From NCBI RefSeq assembly GCF_002900965.1, contig NZ_PJOM01000007.1:32235-96234 (forward strand): a stretch of DNA of 64,000 nucleotides, in the 5' to 3' direction. Below, in pieces: positions 7,782-16,659 of the stretch (position 1 is its first letter; each line of letters starts with the position of its first letter). A program made the translations under genes and the position numbers. Below the pieces are notes generated by a model that had not been told where the DNA came from, searched no databases, and was given only the letters and a program-made list of their open reading frames with translations. The stretch is from Pseudotabrizicola formosa. Its GTDB lineage: Bacteria; Pseudomonadota; Alphaproteobacteria; Rhodobacterales; Rhodobacteraceae.

Positions 7782-10139
7782 CTATTCGGGCAGAGCATAG
7801 GCCAATATGTAATCACCCGGGTCGGTCCCGACCGATCCGTGCCCGCCAGCGACCATCACCAGATATTGGCGACCGTCCTGTTCATAGGTCATTGGCGTTG
7901 ACTGACCGCCCGCAGGCAGCCGGGCGCGCCAGATTTCATCGCCAGTGGTCAGGTCGTAACCGCGCAGGTAATTGTCAACCGTTGCACCCAGAAAGGCCAT
8001 TCCGCCGCCGGTGATGATCGGACCACCGATGCCTGGCACCCCCAGCTCGAACGGCAGTGGCAGCGGGGTCATGTCGCGCACTGTGCCATTCTTGTGCTGC
8101 CATAGGGTTTCGCCGGTGCGCAGGTCCACCCCTGCGACATATCCCCATGGCGGTGCCGCGCACGGCACCTGCAGCGGCCCCAGAAACGGACCCATGACCA
8201 CACCATAGGGCGCACCCTCATTGCGGTTCAGACCCTGTTCGCTGGCGGTTTCGCCCTCCACCGGGTCTGGAATCTGATCGCGCGGCACAAGGCGTACGGT
8301 AAAGGGCAGATAGGTTGGCATGCCAAACACCACCTGCCGTACCGGGTCCACCGCGACCGACCCCCAGTTGAACACCCCGAAGTTACCAGGATGAACGATG
8401 GTTCCATTCAGCGACGGCGGGGTATAGCGGCCCTCGTAGTTCAATCGGTGGAGTTGGATACGGCAGGCCAGCTGATCCAGCATCGTGATGCCCCACATAT
8501 CCGCGCCGGTCAGCGGATCGGGCATGAAGGTCAGCGCCGAAACCGGCTGTGTCGGGGCGGTGAAATCCTCGGGGATCGCGCCGCCCGGCGCGGGAACCTC
8601 GGTCACATCTATCAGTGGCGTGCCGGTGCGGCGATCAAGAACATAGATGTCACCCTGTTTGGTGGGCTGGACCAGCGCCGGAATGTCAGTGCCATCGGAT
8701 TGCGTCAGATCAACCAGCACCGGCTGCGCGGGCACGTCCATATCCCAAAGATCATGGTGTACGGTCTGGAACACCCATTCGCGCTGCCCGGTGGCGACAT
8801 CCAGCGCGACCACCGACGAAGAATGCTCTTCAACCGCGGGGCTGCGGCCCATCCCCAGTTGATCGGGTACCTGATTGCCGAGCGGAATATAGACCAGCCC
8901 CAGCGCCTCATCGACGGAAAAGATCGACCAGCTGTTGGGCGAGTTCGCGCTGTAGGTTTCGCCCCCGGCTATGTCGATCGGCTCGGTCTGATCCGGGTTG
9001 CCGGCATCCCAGTTCCAGATCAGTTCGCCGGTATCAATGTCGAAGGCGCGGATCACGCCCGATTGCGAATAGATCGAGAAATTGTCATTCACCGCCCCGC
9101 CGATGATGATCCGGCCGTCAACGGCGACGGGTGGCGAGGTGGAATAGTAATAGCCTGCCGGATTGTAGGGCATCCCGGCTTCCAGAGGCAGTTCACCGTC
9201 ATCCGCGAAAAACGTGCAGCGCGCGCCGGTGTCTGCGTCCAATGCGATCAGCCGGGCGTCTGCCGTCGGCATATAGACCCGCCGCGCGCAAAGCCCGTCA
9301 TCCGTCGCGCCGGCCGGGCTTTCCCAATAGGTCACGCCCCGGCAGGTCTGATGCTGGCGGTCCGGGTTCATCCCGGAATTGGCGTCATAACGCCAGCGCT
9401 CTTGCCCCGTCGCCGCATCAAGTGAAATGGCGATGTTGTGGGGGGTGCAGACATACAGGCTGTCGCCAACCTTGAGCGGCGTCACCTGATAGGTGGTTTC
9501 GGTCACATCTTCGGGCAACTTTACATCGCCTGTCTGATAGGTCCATTCCAGTTCCAAAGCGTTCACATTGGCCGGGGTAATCTGGTCGAGCGGCGAATAG
9601 CGCTGGCCGTACTGGGTGCGCCCGTACTGGTGCCATTCGCCATCCGGGAAATCTGCACCCATCGCGGGATCGGCGTTTACAACCTGATCGGGCAGTCGTC
9701 CGGCCAGATCATGCGGGTCCTGAAACATCGCGTAAACCGCCACGCCAACGCAGACCAGAGAGGAGACCGCAACCGGCAGGGCGGGCGGCCCGCTGCGGAT
9801 AGGGGCCGGGCTGTTCGGGGCGAAGCCACGCCGGTCTGCCCCCCGCGCCGTTGGCACCAGCAGCAAAAGACCCAAAATGACGATGATGCCGCCGCGTGGG
9901 GCCAGCTGCCACCAGTCAAAGCCAACCTCCCACAGGGCCCAGCCCAGCGTGCCGACCATCAGCGCCGCGTAGACCCATGTTGCCAGCGGGTTGCGCGTCC
10001 GGATCAGCCAGGCAGTCATCAGCAGGACCAGCCCTGCGATGAGATAGTACCAGCTGCCCCCTAAAACAGCCAACCACCCCCCTGCTGCCGCCAGCACACC
10101 CCCTAACAAGGCAAACACAATCACCGTCAGTAGTTTCAT
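7782..10139 (-). CDS. gcd: Membrane-bound PQQ-dependent (quinoprotein) glucose dehydrogenase
   Basis: A 785-residue protein with four or five N-terminal membrane helices (about residues 1-140) followed by a large periplasmic eight-bladed PQQ domain. Motifs include EWHQYGRTQYGQRYSPLDQI near the start of the PQQ domain, several W-docking blade repeats and a C-terminal GHGSVGTDPGDY. It oxidises glucose to gluconolactone in the periplasm and passes electrons to ubiquinone; pqq genes are not in this window. The start at MKLLTV is preferred over a longer frame because it leaves a 37-base leader after the stress-type promoter at 10183-10207. A small membrane-protein gene follows. Confidence 0.9.
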   Translation of the reverse strand: MKLLTVIVFALLGGVLAAAGGWLAVLGGSWYYLIAGLVLLMTAWLIRTRNPLATWVYAALMVGTLGWALWEVGFDWWQLAPRGGIIVILGLLLLVPTARGADRRGFAPNSPAPIRSGPPALPVAVSSLVCVGVAVYAMFQDPHDLAGRLPDQVVNADPAMGADFPDGEWHQYGRTQYGQRYSPLDQITPANVNALELEWTYQTGDVKLPEDVTETTYQVTPLKVGDSLYVCTPHNIAISLDAATGQERWRYDANSGMNPDRQHQTCRGVTYWESPAGATDDGLCARRVYMPTADARLIALDADTGARCTFFADDGELPLEAGMPYNPAGYYYSTSPPVAVDGRIIIGGAVNDNFSIYSQSGVIRAFDIDTGELIWNWDAGNPDQTEPIDIAGGETYSANSPNSWSIFSVDEALGLVYIPLGNQVPDQLGMGRSPAVEEHSSSVVALDVATGQREWVFQTVHHDLWDMDVPAQPVLVDLTQSDGTDIPALVQPTKQGDIYVLDRRTGTPLIDVTEVPAPGGAIPEDFTAPTQPVSALTFMPDPLTGADMWGITMLDQLACRIQLHRLNYEGRYTPPSLNGTIVHPGNFGVFNWGSVAVDPVRQVVFGMPTYLPFTVRLVPRDQIPDPVEGETASEQGLNRNEGAPYGVVMGPFLGPLQVPCAAPPWGYVAGVDLRTGETLWQHKNGTVRDMTPLPLPFELGVPGIGGPIITGGGMAFLGATVDNYLRGYDLTTGDEIWRARLPAGGQSTPMTYEQDGRQYLVMVAGGHGSVGTDPGDYILAYALPE

Positions 10140-10182
10140 TGTGGAACGTCCCCCGTGCCGCTTCTGAAATCCCTGCATTGTG

Positions 10183-10207
10183 AACCGTTCGGGCGAGAGA
10201 ATGTTCC
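10183..10207 (-). promoter_or_regulatory. Candidate EcfG promoter of gcd
   Basis: On the minus strand GGAAC (10207-10203), 16 bases, then GGTT (10186-10183). The implied transcript would start near 10176 and have about 37 bases of leader before the gcd ATG at 10139. One of the twelve copies of this motif in the window. Confidence 0.65.
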
Positions 10208-10310
10208 CTGACAATCAATGCGGCCGCAATATGTCGGGTGACACCGCAGAGATCATGGTAGCACAGCGTCAGAGTAACGCCTGAGCCGGACAGAAACGGC
10301 ATCCACGAGA

Positions 10311-10340
10311 AAGGCGCGCAGCGGTCAAGCTGCGCGCCTT
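10311..10340. other. Perfect 12-bp inverted repeat (hairpin)
   Basis: AAGGCGCGCAGC at 10311-10322 pairs perfectly with GCTGCGCGCCTT at 10329-10340 around a 6-base loop. No clear T-run follows on either strand, so a factor-independent terminator is doubtful. It lies in front of the broken exported-protein frame and behind the gcd promoter, and may mark an end point of plus-strand transcripts or a rearrangement scar. Confidence 0.5.
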
Positions 10341-10345
10341 GCCCT

Positions 10346-10633
10346 GTAAGATCGGCGGGTTTTGCATTTCCGCTGATCATCGCCCTTGGCACCAGCACCG
10401 CCGTTTTTGCGCAGGACGCCACGAGCGGAACAGGTACCGGCATGGGTGCCACCGGCACGCCACTTGATAGGAGCGACACCATCGATGGAGCCGCCGGAAC
10501 GGAAACGACCGCCGATGGGACGGGTACGATCACGGGCTCCGGTACAGATGGCACGGCATCCGGAACCAGCGATGCGATGCTGAGCGCTTCGGCAAACGTC
10601 AGCCAGATCTGCGCTGTCGTTTCAGATCTCTGA
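10346..10633 (+). pseudogene. Remnant of a small exported Gly/Thr/Ser-rich protein with no usable start
   Basis: The plus-strand frame ending at TGA 10631-10633 contains a convincing signal-peptide core and cleavage site (GFAFPLIIALGTSTAVFAQD), then a low-complexity stretch rich in Gly, Thr, Ser and Asp, and ends SQICAVVSDL. The frame is closed by TAG at 10259-10261 and contains no ATG, GTG or TTG before the signal peptide; the first ATG (10442) lies after it. The T-run at 10360-10363 just before the signal peptide is a possible slip point. Either the gene has lost its start by mutation or an unusual start codon is used. The family is unknown. Confidence 0.45.
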
Positions 10634-10756
10634 CACCAGACCGAGACTGGCAAATCAGAAACCGGCAGCCGGGGCAGGACCGCATCATGCCCCGGCCTTT
10701 TCTGGCGAACGGCACCGTATCGCTGAACAATGATCATCTGACGGCAGGAGCATCCG

Positions 10757-11065
10757 ATGCCACAAGGGGACAAATCCAAATATACGGACAAACAAAAACG
10801 CAAGGCCGAACATATTGCGGACAGCTACGAAGAGCGGGGCGTCGATAAGGAAGAGGCGGAACAGCGTGCCTGGGCCACTGTCAACAAGGACGACGGCGGC
10901 GGCAACAAAAGTTGCTCCGGACGCGGAACCCACACTGGAAACCCGGCCGCAAAAAAGGGCGGCGAAAAGGGTGGTGAGGCCTCTGCTGCACGGCCGGCCG
11001 AAGAACGCTCCAAATCCGCGCAAAAAGCGGCTGAAACGCGAAAGAGGAATGAAAGCGGCGGCTGA
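10757..11065 (+). CDS. Small basic KGG-rich protein of the plasmid-stabilisation/stress type
   Basis: A 102-residue, highly charged protein starting MPQGDKSKYTDKQKRKAEHI, followed by a helical EERGVDKEEAEQRAWATVNK segment and a disordered tail rich in Lys, Gly, Ala and Arg with KKGGEKGGEAS. Proteins of this shape are often annotated as plasmid stabilisation proteins in alphaproteobacteria, but the function is not established. It resembles KGG-repeat stress proteins in composition. AGGAG lies 6 bases before the ATG. It stands alone between the gcd and topoisomerase genes; no GGAAC-type promoter was found directly upstream. Confidence 0.75.
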   Translation: MPQGDKSKYTDKQKRKAEHIADSYEERGVDKEEAEQRAWATVNKDDGGGNKSCSGRGTHTGNPAAKKGGEKGGEASAARPAEERSKSAQKAAETRKRNESGG

Positions 11066-11240
11066 CTCCGCATGTACTGATAAATGGCAGTGCGGTCAGA
11101 CGCTAGTCTGTCCGTGTTCCCCGCCCCGCTGATCGAGGACCAGAGCACCATCGGGTGAGATCAGGGGTACCGGCCATTGCCCGCCCACCGACGTGGTCAG
11201 ATCCTTCGCCGCCAGCAAGCATTTTGGGCTGGCAAAGCTC

Positions 11241-12251
11241 TCAGCTTTTTTGCTGCGTACTGTCCCATATCTCCAGAAACGACAGCAGACGCTGCTCGTC
11301 CGCGTGCAATCCTGACATCTTTGTCGCTGTCGATGCAGGAAAGGACTGCTGCCGTTCCCTTGGTTCAAGCGTCGCCAGCTCCAGCACTGCCGGATGAATA
11401 TAGGAGCTGCGGCAGATGGCCGGTGTATTGTACAGCACCTCTGACGCCGCCTGTGCCATGCCCTTCACCGTCAGGCGACCCTCCGGTGGCAAGGCTTGCG
11501 CATAGGCAAAGGCGGCCAACGTCCCGCCCCATGTGCGGAAGGTCTTTGCGGTCACACCTTCGCCCATCACATGGGCAAGCCAGCCATTGACCTCGCCCGA
11601 TGTCACGGCCCGCGGTCCGCCATCTGCATCAACATAGGTGAACAGCTGCCGCCCCGGCAGATCACCCACCGCCTGCAAGACCCGGTGCAGCTTGCGGTCG
11701 CGCAAGACTTTGCGAAGCCTTTTGCCGCCCTTCGATGTGAAATTCAGCCGCACGCCATCCTTGCCGATCCGTACATGCCGCCGCAGCAAGGTGGTGGCTC
11801 CAAAAGACGCATTCTGCGCTGCATATTCCGGATTGCCGATCCGCAGAAAGCTGCGGTCGAGAAGCAGGACCAAGGCCGCCAGCGTGAAATCAAGCCCGCC
11901 GGGGGCGTGGCGCAAAGCACGATCCAGCCGCGCCCGCAAGGCAGGCAGTGCCCTGCAAAAGGCCACCAGTCCAGCATATTTGGTGCTGGCTTGCGCCATC
12001 TGCCAGTCAGGGTGATAGCGGTACTGTTTACGCCCCCGCGCATCGCGCCCGGTGGCCTGCAAATGGCCGTCTCCCCGTGGGCAGATCCAGACATCGGTAT
12101 ACGCAGGCGGCACCCCCAGCTTTTCAACGCGACGCCGCTCTGCCCCGGTCAGAATACTGCCATCCGGGGCGGTATAGCTGAACCCCCGGCCTGCCCGCTT
12201 GCGGCGGATGCCAGGCTCGTGATCCGAGACATAGACAAGGGACTTTCCCAT
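11241..12251 (-). CDS. DNA topoisomerase IB (poxvirus-type)
   Basis: A 336-residue type IB topoisomerase that relaxes supercoils by a transient 3'-phosphotyrosine link. It opens GKSLVYVSDHEPGIRRKRAGRGFSY, as family members do, with active-site regions RIGNPEYA and TAKTFRTWGGT, and the catalytic tyrosine in the C-terminal RSSYIHPAVLE. A second in-frame ATG lies 3 bases upstream (12254); the chosen one has GGAG at 5 bases. These enzymes are frequent members of alphaproteobacterial stress regulons, and the promoter region carries the GGAAC-type motif. It is divergent from the MscS gene, each with its own motif. Confidence 0.9.
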   Translation of the reverse strand: MGKSLVYVSDHEPGIRRKRAGRGFSYTAPDGSILTGAERRRVEKLGVPPAYTDVWICPRGDGHLQATGRDARGRKQYRYHPDWQMAQASTKYAGLVAFCRALPALRARLDRALRHAPGGLDFTLAALVLLLDRSFLRIGNPEYAAQNASFGATTLLRRHVRIGKDGVRLNFTSKGGKRLRKVLRDRKLHRVLQAVGDLPGRQLFTYVDADGGPRAVTSGEVNGWLAHVMGEGVTAKTFRTWGGTLAAFAYAQALPPEGRLTVKGMAQAASEVLYNTPAICRSSYIHPAVLELATLEPRERQQSFPASTATKMSGLHADEQRLLSFLEIWDSTQQKS

Positions 12252-12285
12252 CATCGCTCCGTAGGCGCAGGCTGCGCCGGAGGGC

Positions 12286-12311
12286 AACACCGCGGCGCAG
12301 TGCCCGGTTCC
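12286..12311 (-). promoter_or_regulatory. Candidate EcfG promoter of the topoisomerase IB gene
   Basis: Minus strand GGAAC (12311-12307), 17 bases, TGTT (12289-12286). The implied start near 12279 leaves a leader of about 28 bases before the ATG at 12251. Confidence 0.6.
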
Positions 12312-12413
12312 GGCGCGACGCAAACAACGGCTTCAGGCCGGGCATATTGCGGCACGGTGGACAGCACCAAAGGTCGCGCGATCGTCCGCCTGCGGCACAA
12401 ACCGCTGCAGCAG

Positions 12414-12438
12414 GGAACATGCGGCCCGGCACGGCGTT
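12414..12438 (+). promoter_or_regulatory. Candidate EcfG promoter of the MscS-family gene
   Basis: GGAAC at 12414-12418, 16 bases, CGTT at 12435-12438: an exact match to the EcfG consensus. Transcription would start near 12445, which supports translation from the ATG at 12468 rather than from the long frame open far upstream. Confidence 0.7.
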
Positions 12439-12467
12439 TGCTTTGCATGATGAACCGGAAGTCCCCC

Positions 12468-14372
12468 ATGCGCCTGCTTGCTGCTTGCCTTGCCCTGCTT
12501 TTGCCGCCCTGTCAGGCCATGGCCTTTGAGTTGACGGATATTCCCCAAGCGATAAGACGCGGCGGCAACCGCTTGCTTCAGGCCCTGCCCGATCAGTCAG
12601 TGTGGACCGGCTGGGCGGATCTTATGGCCCAGGTGATGTGGGTCTGGTTGGCGGCTCTGGCCGTGCTGGTCCTCGGCCGGGCCGTGATGCTCGGGCGGCG
12701 GAAAACACAGGCCATTGCGGCGCGAGCGGCGCTGAGCGGTGCCGGGCGGTGGACAGCGCTTGGCCGCTACGCCTTGGCCGTGCTGGGGCCGGTGTTGTTG
12801 GCTGGCCTTGTGCTCATTTTGTGGGCTGTGCTTGCCGCACCGTCTTCCGGCCGGATCAGAATCATGGTGGTGCTAACCTTTCCTGTTCTCGCGGGAGCTT
12901 TCGCCGCGGCACTCGCCAATTGCGGCTTCACTCTGCTGGCCGCCCATGGCCGCCAGACCGACCGCGACATCACCCGGCAGCTGCCGCCCCAAGCCGGGCT
13001 GATTGCAGGCCTGATCGGTTTTGCCGCCGTTGTGCGCAGCATTGGTTTGAGCCCCGATCCGTTTCTGTCAGATTTCATCGCCACACTGGCCGAAACGATT
13101 GCGGCGCTGATCGCCTGGCGTGCCACCAGTCAGCAACGCCTGACGCTGCGCCACCTTTTGCGCGGCGAAAGTCAGACGCCCGATGCCGATCCTCCCACCT
13201 TGCCCGAACGGCTGACAGCTGCAATTGCCGACCACTGGCACATCCTGAGTTATCTGTTCATCACGCTGAACCTGCTGGCTCGATACGGGGTTTTCGGTGC
13301 TGATCGCCGCTTTGGGATGTTCGGTGATCTGACCGGCAGCCTTGCCCTGCTGACCGCTGCCGGAGTCGGGGTGCTGCTTGCCGAATGGCTGCATGGCCGG
13401 ATTCTCGCCAGATTGCAGGTAAGGGCCGACTCCGGCCTGCGCGAACGCCTTGCGCTACGACTGGGGCGGGTGCTGCGCACGGGGCTTCAGATCGCTATCT
13501 CGCTCTGGGCAGGTGCTGCATTGCTGACCCTGTGGGAGCCAGAGCTCATTCTGCGGCTGACCAGCACTGCACTGTTCGGGGCAGTGACGACCACATTGAT
13601 GGCGCTGTATTCGCTGTGGTTCATCTGGACATTGGTGGATGCCGTTCTGGACTGGTCCGCCGCGCAAAGCGTCGGGCGCGGTACGCGGATGCGCACGCTG
13701 TTGCCGTTTTTGCGGAACTTTGCCTTTGTGGTGGTGGCAACTCTGGCGGGAATATCAGTTCTGTCGAACCTTGGGGTCAACGTCGCTCCGTTGCTCGCGG
13801 GCGCAGGTGTGGTCGGGATCGCCATCGGCATCGGTGCGCAGAAACTGGTCAGTGATGTGATCACCGGCATCTTCATCATCTTTGAAGACAGCATTGCCAT
13901 CGGAGAGGTGATAGAGGCCGCCGATAAAACCGGCGTGGTTGAAGGTCTGACAATCCGCACCCTGCGGCTGCGCGATGGTGACGGTGCACTGTTCTCGATT
14001 CCGTTTTCGTCGATCACTACATTGAAAAATGCCTCGCGCGGCTATGGCACTTACACCATTACCGTCACCCTGCTTAATCCCGAAGACACCAATCGCGCCA
14101 TGGCAGAAGTGGCGCGTATCGGGCGTGAAGTGTCCGAAGATGCGTCATGGGCCCCATTGGTTATTACACCTTTCTCGCTTTGGGGGGTTGATCAGGTTTC
14201 GCCTGGGGGCGTTGTCATCAAGGGCAATATCCAGTCGCGCCCAAATGCCCAATGGGCAATAGGGCGCGAAATCAACAGACGCATCGCACTGCGCTTTGCC
14301 GAACTGGGGATCGCACAGGTTCATCCGGTGATGCACTGGGGCGGACCGGGGCCAGGAAAGCTGCCGGAGTGA
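12468..14372 (+). CDS. MscS-family mechanosensitive ion channel
   Basis: A 634-residue membrane protein: signal peptide (MRLLAACLALLLPPCQAMA), about eight or more hydrophobic helices, then the MscS core around residues 430-630 with the pore helix APLLAGAGVVGIAIGIGAQ and the beta domain FIIFEDSIAIGEVIEAADKTG. It should open under membrane tension during hypo-osmotic shock. GGAAG lies 6 bases before the ATG; two other ATGs at 12447 and 12450 are possible but are too close to the promoter. The frame runs much further upstream, antisense to topoisomerase IB, which is a GC-rich artefact. The N-terminal helices make it larger than E. coli MscS and closer to MscK/YbdG-like proteins. Confidence 0.88.
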   Translation: MRLLAACLALLLPPCQAMAFELTDIPQAIRRGGNRLLQALPDQSVWTGWADLMAQVMWVWLAALAVLVLGRAVMLGRRKTQAIAARAALSGAGRWTALGRYALAVLGPVLLAGLVLILWAVLAAPSSGRIRIMVVLTFPVLAGAFAAALANCGFTLLAAHGRQTDRDITRQLPPQAGLIAGLIGFAAVVRSIGLSPDPFLSDFIATLAETIAALIAWRATSQQRLTLRHLLRGESQTPDADPPTLPERLTAAIADHWHILSYLFITLNLLARYGVFGADRRFGMFGDLTGSLALLTAAGVGVLLAEWLHGRILARLQVRADSGLRERLALRLGRVLRTGLQIAISLWAGAALLTLWEPELILRLTSTALFGAVTTTLMALYSLWFIWTLVDAVLDWSAAQSVGRGTRMRTLLPFLRNFAFVVVATLAGISVLSNLGVNVAPLLAGAGVVGIAIGIGAQKLVSDVITGIFIIFEDSIAIGEVIEAADKTGVVEGLTIRTLRLRDGDGALFSIPFSSITTLKNASRGYGTYTITVTLLNPEDTNRAMAEVARIGREVSEDASWAPLVITPFSLWGVDQVSPGGVVIKGNIQSRPNAQWAIGREINRRIALRFAELGIAQVHPVMHWGGPGPGKLPE

Positions 14373-14400
14373 ATTTGCCTTCACCGCGCCCCCGGCGAGC

Positions 14401-14937
14401 CTATTCAATCACCGCGCAGGCAAGACGCTCACCCGCGTCACCGCTGGGCTGAGTGCGGTAATCATCCGGTTGGGCATGCACCATCAGCGCCCGCCCCCGC
14501 GCAAGATTATCGCCTTCGGTCAGCACGATAAAGGGGTTGAAAACCTGTGCCTTGGCGACACCTGACGCATCCACCCAAAGATTGGGCATATCTCCGGCAT
14601 GTGGCCCGAGCTCTGCAAAATAGCCGTGCTCGGTCTGGGACGGGTTGAAATGCTCCCCCGCCGAGTCATGCCCAGTGGCAGGATCGCAGCTGCCGGTCTC
14701 ATGGATGTGGAAGGCCACCCAACTTTCAGGCGGCAGACCGGACACCTCTACCTCGATCAGCACACCATTTGGCGCGGCACTCAGGATCGCCGAGCCCGCA
14801 GGCTGACCCATATTGTCTATGAACTCTGCCGTGGTGTTGTGTTGCGCAGCGAGCGGGGCAGATGCCAATGCAGCCAAGCCAAGGCACAGAACGATGAATT
14901 CATAAGGGATGGACTTGGGGGCAAAGAGACGGTGCAT
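14401..14937 (-). CDS. sodC: Cu/Zn superoxide dismutase, periplasmic
   Basis: A 178-residue exported enzyme that converts superoxide to hydrogen peroxide and oxygen. The N-terminal signal sequence runs through about residue 32 (CLGLAALASAPLAAQ). Metal ligands are in HIHETGSCD and the GEHFNP loop; the C-terminal region has RALMVHAQPDDYRTQPSGDAG and the second cysteine in ERLACAVIE. AAAGGA lies 6 bases before the chosen ATG; another ATG 15 bases upstream overlaps that site. A GGAAC-type promoter lies 50 bases upstream. Convergent with the MscS gene, with 28 bases between stops. Confidence 0.93.
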   Translation of the reverse strand: MHRLFAPKSIPYEFIVLCLGLAALASAPLAAQHNTTAEFIDNMGQPAGSAILSAAPNGVLIEVEVSGLPPESWVAFHIHETGSCDPATGHDSAGEHFNPSQTEHGYFAELGPHAGDMPNLWVDASGVAKAQVFNPFIVLTEGDNLARGRALMVHAQPDDYRTQPSGDAGERLACAVIE

Positions 14938-14986
14938 CAGATTTCCTTTCATGGACCATTTTCCATTTTGGGGCCGTACCCGTCGC

Positions 14987-15011
14987 AACTGGCAGCGCCG
15001 CCGATTGTTCC
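14987..15011 (-). promoter_or_regulatory. Candidate EcfG promoter of sodC
   Basis: Minus strand GGAAC (15011-15007), 16 bases, AGTT (14990-14987). The implied leader before the sodC ATG is about 43 bases. Confidence 0.6.
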
Positions 15012-15142
15012 CTCCGTCAGAGGTCGGCCGGCTCTTCCCTGACAAAAAGCGCCGCCCGTTTCTCATCCGCCGCACGAAAATCCGCCCCAAATTCATAGCG
15101 CAAGACAGACTGGCGTCGCTTCCGGGAGGATCGCGCTGCCGT

Positions 15143-16387
15143 GCGACTGCTCAGGATTTTCTCGGAACGCAATCCGCCCTTCAGGGCTTCTTCTGTGCAG
15201 AGGAGGAGGCCGCACCCGGCAAGATCCTGCACGAAATCCGTGGCGGAGAGATGGCCCGCATGGGCGAAGTGCCGTTCGGGCGGTCTTACGGCGGTGTCGA
15301 CACAACCCCCTTGTTCGTGCATCTGACGGCAGAATACGCCCGTCGTACCGCTGATGACGCTTTTATCGACTCGATCTGGCCAGCGTTGAAAAAGGCGGTG
15401 TCATGGATCGAAACCATCCGTGCGCAGGATAGCAACGGTTTGGTGTCTTATGCCCGCAAGCGCGGCACCGGACTGCGCAATCACGGCTGGAAAGACAGCG
15501 CCGATGCGGTGTTCCACGCAGACGGCTCATTGGCAGATGGTCCGGTCAGTCTGGTCGAAGTGCAGGGCTACGCCTATCTGGCGCTGACCGGCATGGCGGC
15601 AATGGCAGCCCGACGCGGTGAAGACGCCTAAACCGAAACCTTGCTGACCAGCGCCCGGCAATTGCGCGAGACCGTCGAAGACCGGTTCTGGATGCCAGAG
15701 GCGCAATTCTACGCCCTCGCGCTCGACGGAGCGTCGCGGCGATGCGCTGTCCGCACAAGCAACGCGGGGCACCTGTTGTACTCTGGCCTGCCCTCTCAGG
15801 TCCGGGGGCAAGCCGTTGCCCGCGCCCTGCTGAAGCCGGATTTCATGTCGGACTGGGGCTTGCGCACCGTGGCCATCGGTGAGGCGCGTTTCAACCCGCT
15901 GTCCTATCACAACGGCTCGGTCTGGCCGCATGACACCGCAATCTGCAGTGCCGGCATCCAGCACTATGCGCAACCGGAAACAGCCGCGCGTGCCCTTGCC
16001 CGTCTGTTCGAGGCGTCCTTTCATTTCGGCAAAAGGGTGCCCGAGCTGTTTTGCGGTTTTGCGCGGGTGCCGGGCGAAGGGCCGGTCGGCTATCCTGTCG
16101 CCTGCGTGCCACAGGCTTGGGCGGCGGCATCTGCCTTTCTGCTGCTTAAAACCACGCTTGGCCTTCAGCTTGATGCGTATGCGCGGGAGGTCAGGGTAAT
16201 AGATCCCCGCCTCCCCGCAGGGATCGATCAGCTCAGCCTGCGGAATATTGATGTGGCCGGGACAAAAGTCGGGGTCGAATTTCAGCGGAAAGGCGATCAG
16301 GTCACATGTACCGCCAACAGGTCCGGCAGCGCCTCTGTTCCTGCAAAGGTAGCCGAAATCATGACGGCCCCGCGATCAGTGCGCTAG
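15143..16387 (+). pseudogene. Glycogen debranching enzyme-like (amylo-alpha-1,6-glucosidase family) pseudogene
   Basis: Two consecutive open stretches in the same frame are split by a single TAA at 15629-15631. Together they read as the catalytic (alpha/alpha-toroid) half of an amylo-1,6-glucosidase: PGKILHEIRGGEMARMGEVP, YGGVDTTPLFVHL, the NHGWKDSADAVFHADG region, then after the stop SNAGHLLYSGLP, YHNGSVWPHDTAI and CVPQAWAAASAFLLLKTTLG. The stop replaces what looks like a glutamate codon (GEDA-stop-TETLL; GAA to TAA). The N-terminal half of the family (roughly 250-300 residues) is absent and no start is visible, so it is both truncated and interrupted. Confidence 0.85.
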
Positions 16388-16659
16388 GCCTTTTGCGCTC
16401 CCTCCCACCGAGCGCTCTGATGACACCGAGGAGCATTGCAAGCCAAGATGAGCGCGCAGGACAACAATTCTGCACGTGATCCTGCGCCGTCAGCGATGCT
16501 TGCCACTCATCCGGGCAAGTTGAACCGGCTTCGCAGCTACTTCAATCCGGAACGGTTGACCTCTGCCGCTGCCCACGCCTTGGCAAGGGCGAAGACCGCA
16601 ACGTTCGACCGGCTGAAGGCTTCTGGGCTCAGCACAATACAGTCCCCGCCCTTCCCCTG

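Noticed and set aside
8391..9425. 344-residue plus-strand open frame opposite gcd
   Set aside because: It is antisense to a clearly recognised gene; its composition (Arg, Pro, His rich) has no domain and reflects GC-rich codon usage.
11496..12446. N-terminal extension of the MscS gene through the topoisomerase IB region
   Set aside because: The extension is antisense to topoisomerase IB, lies upstream of the EcfG-type promoter at 12414 and has no similarity to MscS proteins.
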